In this document: piece by piece, positions 57,514 through 64,000 of the stretch
Layout of the letters: the number at the start of each line of letters is the position of its first letter
Position numbering within the stretch: the stretch's first letter is position 1
Source: Sphingosinicella terrae
GTDB taxonomy: Bacteria; Pseudomonadota; Alphaproteobacteria; Sphingomonadales; Sphingomonadaceae
NCBI RefSeq assembly: GCF_003347635.1
Contig: NZ_QDFY01000003.1
Coordinates: 124,001 to 188,000 of the forward strand
DNA: 64,000 nucleotides
Direction: 5' to 3'
Made by a program: the position numbers and the translations under genes
Notes under the pieces: model-generated
What the model saw: only the letters and a program-made list of their open reading frames with translations
What the model was told of the DNA's origin: nothing
Databases searched by the model: none

Positions 57514-57786
57514 CTAGCGATGCTCCGGCCAGTCCGCCGCCCGCTCCTCGGCGTCATCCTGCCTCCGGCGCTCCTCGCGCTCGCGTCGGCGAGCTTCGCG
57601 CCCGAGCCTTTCCTCCTCCTCGCGGACCTGCCGCCCCCGCCTCTGGTCGGCCTCGGCCTGGCTGGTGGTGACGGCATCGACGCCGGCGCCGACCGCCTTG
57701 ACGGGCAGGGTGACGATGCCGACGGCCGTCCGGGCGAGACAGCCCGAAAGGAGGAAGGCGGCGAGCGGGAGGATGAGTAGGCGCAT
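57514..57786 (-). CDS. small lipoprotein with a charged Arg/Glu tail
   Basis: 90 residues from ATG 57786. A lipobox LLSGC puts the lipidated Cys at position 16 after a short hydrophobic signal. The mature part has a Val/Gly-rich stretch (AVGIVTLPVKAVGAGVDAVT) and a long highly charged helix rich in Arg and Glu (VREEEERLGREARRREREE). It resembles small envelope lipoproteins seen in sphingomonads with no known function. It diverges from the GbsR-type regulator. Confidence 0.8.
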   Translation of the reverse strand: MRLLILPLAAFLLSGCLARTAVGIVTLPVKAVGAGVDAVTTSQAEADQRRGRQVREEEERLGREARRREREERRRQDDAEERAADWPEHR

Positions 57787-57833
57787 GGCTCCCTTATAGC
57801 GCAAAGATTCTTGACCGCACACGAACAACACCC

Positions 57834-57877
57834 TTGACGTCGAGGCGCATAAGTCGGAATGTTCTGTCATGACAGAA
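57834..57877 (+). promoter_or_regulatory. promoter and operator of the GbsR-type regulator gene
   Basis: TTGACG (57834-57839) and GAATGT (57857-57862) are 17 bases apart. The perfect 16-base palindrome TTCTGTCATGACAGAA (57862-57877) overlaps the -10 end and the ATG at 57869. The expected start point falls at or near the ATG, so the transcript may be almost leaderless. A site of the same form (TTCTG-N6-CAGAA) precedes the DUF4166 gene. Confidence 0.6.
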
Positions 57878-58450
57878 ACTACTGACCAGACGGGCAAACT
57901 GCCTCCCGCGGTGGAACGCTTCGTGCTTCACTGGGGTGACATGGGCAATGAATGGGGGGTCAACCGGTCGGTCGCCCAGATCCATGCCTTGCTCTATCTC
58001 GGTGACCGCCCCCTCACCGCTGAGGAGATCGCCGAGACCCTCGGCATGGCACGCTCGAACGTCTCGACCAGCCTCCGGGAGCTGATCGGCTGGAAGCTGA
58101 TCCGCCGCGTCCCCGTCCTCGGCGATCGCCGCGATCATTTCGAGGCAGAGACCGATCTCCTGCAAATGGTGACGCGCATCGCCCAAGGCCGCAAGGAAAG
58201 GGAGATCGATCCGGCGGCCGCGGCGCTTCGCGCCTGCATGGCCGAAGCGCAGGGCGACCCTCGGGTCAGCGCCGTGGCGCGCGAAAGGTTGGCGGAGATG
58301 CAACGCTTCGTCGAGACGCTGAACAGCTGGTACGATCAGATGCTCGGGGTGCCCCCCGCGAAGATCATGGCGCTGATCCGCATGGGCGCCAAGGTGGTGA
58401 ATTTCCTCAGCTTCGGCCGCAAGGGTGAGGCCGCGAAGGACAAGGGCTGA
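57869..58450 (+). CDS. GbsR/MarR-family transcriptional regulator
   Basis: 193 residues. A winged helix-turn-helix at about 20-95 (GDRPLTAEEIAETLGMARSN, then VSTSLRELIGWKLI) with the basic wing VLGDRRDHFEAETD matches the GbsR subgroup of MarR proteins. The C-terminal helix region (120-175) would form the dimer. The start codon lies inside a palindrome that is probably its own operator, implying autorepression. The DUF4166 gene starts 53 bases after its stop, behind a second copy of the site, so the regulator very likely controls the downstream run to 61676. Confidence 0.88.
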   Translation: MTETTDQTGKLPPAVERFVLHWGDMGNEWGVNRSVAQIHALLYLGDRPLTAEEIAETLGMARSNVSTSLRELIGWKLIRRVPVLGDRRDHFEAETDLLQMVTRIAQGRKEREIDPAAAALRACMAEAQGDPRVSAVARERLAEMQRFVETLNSWYDQMLGVPPAKIMALIRMGAKVVNFLSFGRKGEAAKDKG

Positions 58451-58468
58451 CTTTTCGTGCCGTGACAT

Positions 58469-58484
58469 TTCTGGATTTACAGAA
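58469..58484 (+). promoter_or_regulatory. second operator-like site before the DUF4166 gene
   Basis: TTCTGGATTTACAGAA has the same half-sites and spacing (TTCTG-N6-CAGAA) as the palindrome over the regulator's start codon. It lies 8 bases before the ribosome binding site region of the gene at 58504. Confidence 0.6.
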
Positions 58485-58503
58485 ACAAGAGAAGGAGACG
58501 GCC

Positions 58504-59199
58504 ATGGGCATGGAGCCGAGGCGGTCGGAAGAGCTTCCGCTTCACCGGCCGCGGATGCGGCGGCAGGGCGGCAGCGGGATCGGCGACCTGCGATTTCGCG
58601 CGCTCCTGGGCGAGCCGGCCTGGGGCCGCCTTCCGGAACCGACGCGGGCCCGATTCGGCAAGCGTGTCGACCATTGCCGGAGCGTCGTCTATGCCGGCGA
58701 GATCGTCCAATGTCGGATGAGCTGCCTGGGATGGGCGATCGCGCAGCTTGCCCGCTTGTTCGGATCGCCGCTCCCTTTAGGCCGGGACGAGAACGTCCCG
58801 GCGGTGGTCAGCGTCACCGAGGATCCCGCGGCTAACGGTCAATTCTGGACGCGGATCTACGGCCGGCGCCGTGGCTTCCCTCAGGTCATCCACTCGAGCA
58901 AGCGCTTCTGCGGCCCGACCGGGCTGGAGGAATATGTCGGCGGCGGGCTCGGCGTCGCGCTGCGGCTCGAGGTCGAGGATGGGGCCCTGCACTTCGTCAC
59001 CGACCATTATTTCCTCTCCTGTCTCGGCCGGCGGCTCGCGCTGCCTCATTGGCTCCAGCCCGGCCGGCTGCGCGTCAGCCACATCGATTGCGGTCGAGGC
59101 CGCTTCGCCTTCGTGCTGGAGCTGGCCCACCCCCGGTTCGGCCTGATGATAGGCCAGACCGCCCTCTTCGCGGAGACGGCGCATGGAGACCAAGGATGA
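58504..59199 (+). CDS. DUF4166 domain protein
   Basis: 231 residues from ATG 58504 (GAAGGAGA upstream). Residues 40-230 fit DUF4166: FRALLGEPAWGRLPEPTRAR, FWTRIYGRRRGFPQVIHSSK, RFCGPTGLEEYVGGGLGVAL and FALELAHPRFGLMIGQ-like ending (here FVLELAHPRFGLMIGQTA). The same domain occurs fused to the dehydrogenase encoded two genes downstream. The family is likely lipid- or small-molecule-binding, but no activity is known. It overlaps the DCC gene as ATGA. Confidence 0.87.
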   Translation: MGMEPRRSEELPLHRPRMRRQGGSGIGDLRFRALLGEPAWGRLPEPTRARFGKRVDHCRSVVYAGEIVQCRMSCLGWAIAQLARLFGSPLPLGRDENVPAVVSVTEDPAANGQFWTRIYGRRRGFPQVIHSSKRFCGPTGLEEYVGGGLGVALRLEVEDGALHFVTDHYFLSCLGRRLALPHWLQPGRLRVSHIDCGRGRFAFVLELAHPRFGLMIGQTALFAETAHGDQG

Positions 59200-59600
59200 G
59201 CGACGACGTGCGGCCGATCATCGTCTTCGATTCGCTTTGCCCTTTGTGCAGCGCGCAGGCGCAATTCGTGCTCAGGCATGACCGAGGCAAGCGGTTCAGG
59301 CTGGCGTCGATGCAGCGTCTCGCCGGGGCTGACCTTTTCCGCCGCTTCGGCGTGGATCCGGATGATCCGGAGACGCTGATCGTCGTCCAGGGAGGACGCG
59401 CGCTTCGCGAAAGCGACGCCGCGCTCGCCATCTATCGCGGCCTCGGCTGGCCCTGGCGACTCGCCGGGCTGCTCGCCCTGGTGCCACGCCGGCTTCGCGA
59501 CCGCGCCTATCGCTGGATCGCGCGCAATCGCTATCGCCTGTTCGGCCGCCGCAGCGCCTGCTGGGTGCCGAGCGCCCAGGATCGCGACCGGCTGTTGTGA
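59196..59600 (+). CDS. DCC-family thiol-disulfide oxidoreductase-like protein
   Basis: 134 residues, DUF393/DCC family. The namesake motif is IVFDSLCPLCSAQAQFVLRH with the Cys15/Cys18 pair, followed by RLASMQRLAGADLFRRFGV and the closing YRLFGR. The predicted fold is thioredoxin-like and cytoplasmic, with a proposed disulfide exchange role. ATG overlaps the DUF4166 stop by 4 bases, and the stop overlaps the next GTG start by 4 bases, so the three are translationally coupled. Confidence 0.9.
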   Translation: MSDDVRPIIVFDSLCPLCSAQAQFVLRHDRGKRFRLASMQRLAGADLFRRFGVDPDDPETLIVVQGGRALRESDAALAIYRGLGWPWRLAGLLALVPRRLRDRAYRWIARNRYRLFGRRSACWVPSAQDRDRLL

Positions 59601-61246
59601 CCCGCATCCTGGTCATCGGCGGCTATGGCGGCTTCGGCGGCCGTCTGTGCCGTAGGCTGTCGGACGCCGGGTACGATCTCCTGGTCGGGGGCCGCGACGA
59701 GAGGAAGGCACGATCGTTCTGCGCCGCTTTGCCCCGCGCCGTGCCCGTGGCGATCGATCGAGAAGGAGAAATCGCATCGATCCTGCAAGAGCACCGTCCG
59801 GACCTCGTGATCGACGCGGCCGGCCCCTTCCAGGCGAGCGGCTACGATGTTCCACTGGCCTGCATCGCCGCCCGCATTCCCTATCTCGATCTCGCCGACG
59901 CGACCGGATTCGTCGCCGGCATCGCGGCGCTGGACGAAGCGGCGCGCCGCTCCGGGGTGGCGCTGGTGTCGGGCGCTTCGAGCCTTCCCGCCTTGTCGAC
60001 CGCGGTGGCCGAACGGCTCGCCGAGGGCCTGGACGCCGTGCGCCGCGTCGACATCGCGCTCAGCGCCGCCAATCGGGCGATGGGTGGCGCCTCGGTCCTG
60101 CGCGCCGCCTTGAGCTATGCCGGCCGGCCGGTCCGGCTGCGGCGCGGCGGGCGCTGGACGTACGGGTTCGGCTGGCAGGATTTGCGCCGGATCGATTTCG
60201 AGCTGCCGGAGGGCCGTGCCCTGCGCGGGCGGCTGGTGGCGCTGGCCGACGTCCCCGACCTGGTCCTGCTGCCGGACAGGCTGCCGGGGCAGCCGACCGT
60301 CGTCTTCCGCGCCGGCACCGAATTGCGCTTCCACATGCTCGCCTTGTCCGCCGCGGCTGCGGTCGTGCGCTGCGGCTGGCTGCGATCGCTCCTTCCCGCC
60401 GCTCGTCCAATAGTCTGGGCCTATGGGATCACTCGCGCCCTCGGCGGAGTGCGCTCGGCGATGCGGGTCGCACTCGCCGGCAGGATCGGCAATGCCGCGG
60501 TGGAGCGGATCTGGACGCTCGTCGCCGAGCGGGGGCAGGGGCTGGAACTGCCGACCCTCGCCGCCACGCTCCTCGCGGAGAAGATGCTGGCGGGCCGCAT
60601 AGCGCCCGGTGCGCGATCGGCGGCGGGACTGGTGCCGCTCGAGGCGTTCGAGAAAGCGTTCGAGGGAATTGACGTCCGCTGGGAGCTGACCGAGCGGACC
60701 TTGCCGCCGCCCCTCTATGCCCGTCTCATGGGCGACGATTTCGTTCGCTTGCCGACGGCGGTGCGGAACCTGCACGATCTCTGCGCCGACGGCGGCGCCG
60801 AAGGCGACGGCATGGTCGAGCGGGGCCGCGGGTTGGCGGCTGGCCTGCTCGGCTTCTTGATGGGGATGCCGCCGCCGGGAAAGACCCCGATTCATGTCGC
60901 CTTCACCGAATGCGGCGGCGCCGAGACCTGGACGCGCGATTTCGGCGGCCACCTCTTTGCCAGCGAGCTCTCCGGGAGAGACGGCCTCCTGGTCGAGCGC
61001 TTCGGCCCCGTCCGCTTCGCCTTCCAAGTTCCCGGCGGGCCGGACGGCCTGGAAATGAAGCTGCACCGATGGTCCTTCCTGGGCCTGCCGATGCCGGCGT
61101 GGCTGGGGCCGCGGATCTCGGCGCGAGAATATGAGGAGGGCGGCCGCTTCCGTTTCGACGTCCGCGTTAGCATGCCGCTGGTCGGGCAGATCGTCCGCTA
61201 TTCCGGTTCGCTCGACCTGATCCATGGGGGCGACGATGTCATCTGA
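59597..61246 (+). CDS. saccharopine dehydrogenase-like NAD(P)-binding protein fused to DUF4166
   Basis: 549 residues. The N-terminal Rossmann domain starts at once with ILVIGGYGGFGGRLCRRLSD (GxGGxG) and continues with VIDAAGPFQASGYDVPLACI and VSGASSLPALSTAV, as in saccharopine-dehydrogenase-type reductases. The C-terminal part (about 385-549) is a DUF4166 domain (YARLMGDDFVRLPTAVRNLH; FGGHLFASELSGRDGLLVER), giving the operon two such domains. The start is GTG 59597 overlapping the DCC stop (GTGA). Probable redox enzyme with an accessory binding domain; substrate unknown. Confidence 0.88.
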   Translation: MTRILVIGGYGGFGGRLCRRLSDAGYDLLVGGRDERKARSFCAALPRAVPVAIDREGEIASILQEHRPDLVIDAAGPFQASGYDVPLACIAARIPYLDLADATGFVAGIAALDEAARRSGVALVSGASSLPALSTAVAERLAEGLDAVRRVDIALSAANRAMGGASVLRAALSYAGRPVRLRRGGRWTYGFGWQDLRRIDFELPEGRALRGRLVALADVPDLVLLPDRLPGQPTVVFRAGTELRFHMLALSAAAAVVRCGWLRSLLPAARPIVWAYGITRALGGVRSAMRVALAGRIGNAAVERIWTLVAERGQGLELPTLAATLLAEKMLAGRIAPGARSAAGLVPLEAFEKAFEGIDVRWELTERTLPPPLYARLMGDDFVRLPTAVRNLHDLCADGGAEGDGMVERGRGLAAGLLGFLMGMPPPGKTPIHVAFTECGGAETWTRDFGGHLFASELSGRDGLLVERFGPVRFAFQVPGGPDGLEMKLHRWSFLGLPMPAWLGPRISAREYEEGGRFRFDVRVSMPLVGQIVRYSGSLDLIHGGDDVI

Positions 61247-61676
61247 CGCGGAATGGACCGGCGTCGGCGGCCTCCTGGCGGCGGCAACGGTTGCGCCGAT
61301 TGCTGGCTCCCTCTGGTTCTTCGTGGCCTTCCCGGATTTCGAGGCCGTCATCGAGATCCTGCCGATCGTCTGGCTCTTCGGCTTTCCGATCGCGCTCCTG
61401 CACGCGGCCCTGATCGGCTTGCCTGCTTACGCTCTGCTGCGGCGCAGGGTTCAGCCGGCCTGGTGGCGTGCCTGCCTCGGTGGCTCCATGATCGGAGCCG
61501 GCCCCATGCTCCTGATCGTGCCTGACTTCGGTTCGCTGCTGCTGGGCGCGACCAGCGGGTTCGCCGGCGGACTGGCTTTCTGGATCTGCGTCGTGAAGCT
61601 CGATGGATCGCGCGGTACGTGCAAGTCCACGCCCAAAGAAAAAGGGCGGCCCGTCTCCGAGCCGCCCCACCGGTGA
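61236..61676 (+). CDS. small membrane protein at the operon end
   Basis: 146 residues from ATG 61236 (ATG 61224 is an alternative); it overlaps the preceding gene's stop by 11 bases. About four hydrophobic segments (12-34, 45-72, 82-104 and 106-124) and a basic C-terminal tail. Its stop codon lies inside the loop of a terminator hairpin, and the tail runs over the opposite-strand terminator of rpsI. No family recognised. Confidence 0.7.
   Translation: MSSDAEWTGVGGLLAAATVAPIAGSLWFFVAFPDFEAVIEILPIVWLFGFPIALLHAALIGLPAYALLRRRVQPAWWRACLGGSMIGAGPMLLIVPDFGSLLLGATSGFAGGLAFWICVVKLDGSRGTCKSTPKEKGRPVSEPPHR
61636..61667 (-). terminator. terminator of the rplM-rpsI operon
   Basis: Read on the minus strand, GGGCGGC (61667-61661) pairs with GCCGCCC (61650-61644) and is followed by TTTTTCTTT. 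It lies 28 bases after the rpsI stop, inside the 3' end of the opposite gene. Confidence 0.8.
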
Positions 61677-61688
61677 TCCGGTCTTTTT
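61669..61688 (+). terminator. terminator of the DUF4166/DCC operon
   Basis: ACCGG (61669-61673) and CCGGT (61678-61682) enclose TGAT, which contains the stop codon of the last gene, and are followed by CTTTTT. A short but well-formed rho-independent terminator. Confidence 0.65.
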
Positions 61689-61694
61689 CCTGCC

Positions 61695-62231
61695 TTAGCG
61701 CTTCGAGAACTGGAAGCTGCGGCGGGCCTTGGCGCGGCCGTACTTCTTGCGCTCGACGACGCGCGGGTCGCGGGTCAGGAAGCCGGCCTGCTTGACCGCG
61801 CTCCTGAGCGCCGGCTCGAAGCGGGAGAGCGCCTGGGCGATGCCGTGCTTGACCGCGCCGGCCTGGCCGGAGAGGCCGCCGCCGCTGACCGTGCAGACGA
61901 CGTCATACTGGCCCCGCCGCTCGGCGATGTCGAACGGCTGGTTGATGACGAGGCGCAGGGTCGGCCGGGCGAAATAGACGCTCTGGTCGCGGCCGTTGAC
62001 GGTGATCGTGCCATTGCCGGGCTTCAGCCACACGCGGGCGACGGCGTCCTTGCGGCGGCCGGTCGCATAGGCGCGGCCCTGCTTGTCGAGCTGCTGCTCG
62101 CGAAGCGGCGCCGACGGCGTCTGGGGAGCGACGGGCGCGCCGGCCTCGGCCTCGGCCTCGGGGGCCGGAGCGTCGGGCTGGGCGGTGGTCAGCTCGGCCA
62201 GATCGGAAAGCGATTGACGGTTGTCGGACAT
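61695..62231 (-). CDS. rpsI: 30S ribosomal protein S9 with N-terminal extension
   Basis: 178 residues. The last ~130 are the S9 core: [28 protein letters not shown], then [20 protein letters not shown] and the conserved C-terminal [20 protein letters not shown] ending in FSKR, whose Arg/Lys tail reaches the ribosomal P site. The first ~48 residues are an acidic, Ala/Pro/Glu-rich extension absent from E. coli S9 but known in sphingomonad relatives. ATG 62231 shares one base with the rplM stop (TGATG). Confidence 0.97.
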   Translation of the reverse strand: MSDNRQSLSDLAELTTAQPDAPAPEAEAEAGAPVAPQTPSAPLREQQLDKQGRAYATGRRKDAVARVWLKPGNGTITVNGRDQSVYFARPTLRLVINQPFDIAERRGQYDVVCTVSGGGLSGQAGAVKHGIAQALSRFEPALRSAVKQAGFLTRDPRVVERKKYGRAKARRSFQFSKR

Positions 62232-62710
62232 CAGGCACCCACCTTGTTCTTGCGGTTCATGCCCGCGACATCGAGGATCTCGGGATTCTGGCCGCCATGC
62301 GGATGGTCGGTCCCGGAATAGAGGTGAAGCGATCGCATCTGCTGGCGCCCGAGCGGGCCGCGCGGGATCATCCGCTCGATCGCCTTCTCGAGCACGCGCT
62401 CGGGGAAGCGCCCCTCGAGGACCTTGCCGGCGGTGATCTCCTTGAGGCCGCCCGCATAGCCGGTATGCTTGTAATAGGTCTTCTGCGCCAGCTTGCGGCC
62501 GGTGAAGCGGACCTTGTCGGCGTTGACGATGACGACATGGTCGCCGCAGTCGACGTGCGGGGTGAAGCTCGGCTTGTGCTTGCCGCGCAGGATATTGGCG
62601 ACGATGGTGGCGAGCCGCCCGACCACCAGCCCGTCGGCATCGATCAGATGCCACTTCTTCTCCACCTCGGCCGGCTTGGCCGCCTTGGTGGTCTTCATCA
62701 GCGCCTTCAT
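62231..62710 (-). CDS. rplM: 50S ribosomal protein L13
   Basis: 159 residues from ATG 62710 with AAAGGA upstream. L13 hallmarks: [60 protein letters not shown], and [20 protein letters not shown]. It is an early-assembly protein of the large subunit and is paired with rpsI as in most bacteria. The N-terminus has a short Lys-rich addition ([15 protein letters not shown]). Confidence 0.97.
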   Translation of the reverse strand: MKALMKTTKAAKPAEVEKKWHLIDADGLVVGRLATIVANILRGKHKPSFTPHVDCGDHVVIVNADKVRFTGRKLAQKTYYKHTGYAGGLKEITAGKVLEGRFPERVLEKAIERMIPRGPLGRQQMRSLHLYSGTDHPHGGQNPEILDVAGMNRKNKVGA

Positions 62711-62786
62711 GGCCCGAATCCTTTCGAGGGTTTTCCTCTGTGCAAATGAGCAGCGCCGCCCGATGACGAGCGGCGCGGACGGCGGG

Positions 62787-62815
62787 CAAATGGCAGCGGA
62801 GCCGCCGAAAGTCAA
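62787..62815 (-). promoter_or_regulatory. probable rplM-rpsI promoter
   Basis: On the minus strand TTGACT (62815-62810) is separated by 17 bases from CATTTG (62792-62787), about 77 bases before the rplM ATG. The -10 match is weak. A GTGGTA-N6-TACCAC inverted repeat (62837-62854) lies just upstream and could be an operator or a stem after the DUF2306 gene. Confidence 0.4.
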
Positions 62816-62879
62816 GGAAAAGGGCGGGTTTGACGGGTGGTAACATGATACCACGACCGTCTTGTGGACGCGTCCCGCC

Positions 62880-63710
62880 TCAGCCCCCGAGCCTGTGCGC
62901 GATGCCCGGCAGCCAAGCCAGGCGGGCGAATTCCCATGTGGCGAGCGCGAGCAGGGCGGCCGCGGCCGCGAGCAGCCCGGCGCTGGCGGTCTGCAGCGTC
63001 CGTCGCGCGGGCGCGGCGCGGGCCCGGATGAACAGCTCGGCGACGGCCAGATTGGGAAGGTAGAAGGCGAAGTCCATGACGAGGTCGAAGGGACCGCGGA
63101 AGTCGGACGCATGGCCGGCCGAGTCGCCGATGGCGAACCAGAGACCGTAGGCCATCCGGTAGAGCCACGATCCGATCGCCAGCGCGAACAGCCTTATCGC
63201 CCAGGCGCGGTGGCGCTCGAGCCGGCGGGCGCGGGCATGCCGGTAGGTCTCGATCGCCGCCGCCACGACCAGCGCGCCATAGAGGCCGAAGCCGATATCC
63301 ATCACCGGGCCGCCGATCGTGCCCTTGGCGAGGATGAAGGCGAGGCCGCCGAGGCCGGCGACCAAAGCGGACGCGACGTAGAGCCGGCCGGTCCAGCGGT
63401 GAAAGGCCGGCGCCGCCCGCCGGACGGCGCCGATCAGCTGGATCGGGCCGAGCAGCAGCAGGATGGCGCCTGCGACGAAATGGGCGGCGATCCCGGCGGT
63501 GGCGAGCCTGGCTTCCGCCGCGAACAGGCCGGGGAGGACGGAATTCCACTCGGCGGGCCGGCCGAGAGCGGCCGCGCCGACATGGAAGAAGACGATATAG
63601 GCGCCGAACAGGGCGGCCGAGAGCCAGGCGGTCGCCGCCAAAGCCGTGCCGCTCCAGCGAAGCCAGGCCGAGGCGGGCAGGGCGGCGGACGGCGGGGCCG
63701 CGGCAGCCAT
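62880..63710 (-). CDS. DUF2306 membrane protein
   Basis: 276 residues from ATG 63710 (a longer frame upstream overlaps cutA without homology). About seven helices: [40 protein letters not shown], then [20 protein letters not shown], the DUF2306 core with conserved HRWxGR, and [20 protein letters not shown]. Bacterial DUF2306 proteins resemble heme- or quinone-handling cytochrome-b-like folds in places, but no function is established. It lies 26 bases after the cutA stop and is probably co-transcribed with it. Confidence 0.85.
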   Translation of the reverse strand: MAAAAPPSAALPASAWLRWSGTALAATAWLSAALFGAYIVFFHVGAAALGRPAEWNSVLPGLFAAEARLATAGIAAHFVAGAILLLLGPIQLIGAVRRAAPAFHRWTGRLYVASALVAGLGGLAFILAKGTIGGPVMDIGFGLYGALVVAAAIETYRHARARRLERHRAWAIRLFALAIGSWLYRMAYGLWFAIGDSAGHASDFRGPFDLVMDFAFYLPNLAVAELFIRARAAPARRTLQTASAGLLAAAAALLALATWEFARLAWLPGIAHRLGG

Positions 63711-63736
63711 CTCTCCAGCCTGCACCTCTTCTCCCC

Positions 63737-64000
63737 TCAGCTCTCGTCCACGATCCACTGCCGATAGGAATCGAGCGCGTCGGCGATCGGCCACGCGACC
63801 GCGGCGGGCACGTCGTAGCTGTGCAGCGCGCCGATCCGGGCGATCGCCGCCGCGGCTCGGTCGGCCCGCGTCTTGAACAGCACCGGCACTTCCTGCGCCT
63901 CCTCGACCTCGCTTTGCCAGCGATAGACGGAATGGCAGGGCGCCAGCACGTTGGCGCAGGCGGCGAGGCGCTCCTCGACCAGCTGCCGCGCAACCCGGCG
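63737..64000 (-). CDS. cutA: divalent cation tolerance protein CutA, 5' end outside the window
   Basis: The last 87 codons of cutA; the frame is open to the right edge. Family features: LVEERLAACANV, YRWQSEVEEAQEVPVLFKTR and LHSYDVPAAVAWPIADALDS, then YRQWI. CutA trimers have a PII-like fold; copper tolerance is the historic label and the physiological role is debated. About 20-25 N-terminal residues are missing. It starts the run with the DUF2306 gene on the minus strand. Confidence 0.93.
   Translation of the reverse strand, partial: RRVARQLVEERLAACANVLAPCHSVYRWQSEVEEAQEVPVLFKTRADRAAAAIARIGALHSYDVPAAVAWPIADALDSYRQWIVDES

Overview
The window is high-GC, densely packed bacterial chromosome and looks like an alphaproteobacterium of the Sphingomonadales (Sphingomonas-like). 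The pointers are the FecI/FecR/TonB-receptor module, GlnB-GlnA on one strand, ribosomal protein S9 with an acidic Ala/Pro-rich N-terminal extension, a GlgE/TreS-maltokinase/TreYZ glucan operon, and many DUF families usual in that order (DUF2141, DUF2147, DUF4166, DUF1499, DUF899). The assignment rests on gene content and base composition, not on a database comparison. There is no transposase, integrase, phage gene or CRISPR array.

Layout. 1-6.4 kb: the end of tamB, a membrane-anchored hypothetical, an MHS-type MFS transporter and a small membrane protein. 6.5-7.4 kb: an XRE/MmyB-type regulator with a palindromic operator. 7.5-17.5 kb (minus): a ten-gene run, probably one transcription unit, from an ECF sigma factor, FecR and a TonB receptor with a signalling domain into a DUF2334 deacetylase, two GT4 glycosyltransferases, a flippase-like membrane protein, DUF2141, a small unknown protein and a lone LptF/LptG-type permease. 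This is the least explained coherent system in the window. 17.6-20.1 kb (minus): glnB, a small XRE protein and glnA. 20.2-26.8 kb: housekeeping and accessory genes (map, a MoaB/CinA-type protein, a UGT-like glycosyltransferase, DUF1801 pair, DUF899, a stress protein behind a hairpin leader). 26.8-27.3 kb: a graveyard of gene 3' ends. 27.3-28.1 kb: a methyltransferase.

28.3-46.7 kb is an alpha-glucan/trehalose island. A GH13 glucosidase diverges from a seven-gene operon treZ-glgE-treS/mak-glgB-glgX-malQ-treY, whose later genes overlap by 1-4 bases. TreS/Mak converts trehalose to maltose and then maltose-1-phosphate, GlgE polymerises it and GlgB branches it. GlgX, MalQ and the phosphorylase (50.3-52.0 kb) break the glucan down, and TreY/TreZ return it to trehalose. 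The set allows two-way traffic between trehalose and branched glucan without glgA or glgC in the window.

46.8-64 kb: a GST, a tRNA-Gly(CCC) followed by three 89-90 bp tandem repeats that each carry its 3' end, two convergent HdeD-like genes, DUF2147, a Rap1a/Tai-like protein, the phosphorylase, a PAS-GGDEF-EAL-PilZ protein, DUF1499, an aldo/keto reductase, a globin lacking the proximal His, a lipoprotein, and a GbsR/MarR regulator with a five-gene DUF4166/DCC/saccharopine-dehydrogenase-like unit marked by two matching operator-like sites. The window closes with rplM-rpsI, a DUF2306 membrane protein and the end of cutA.
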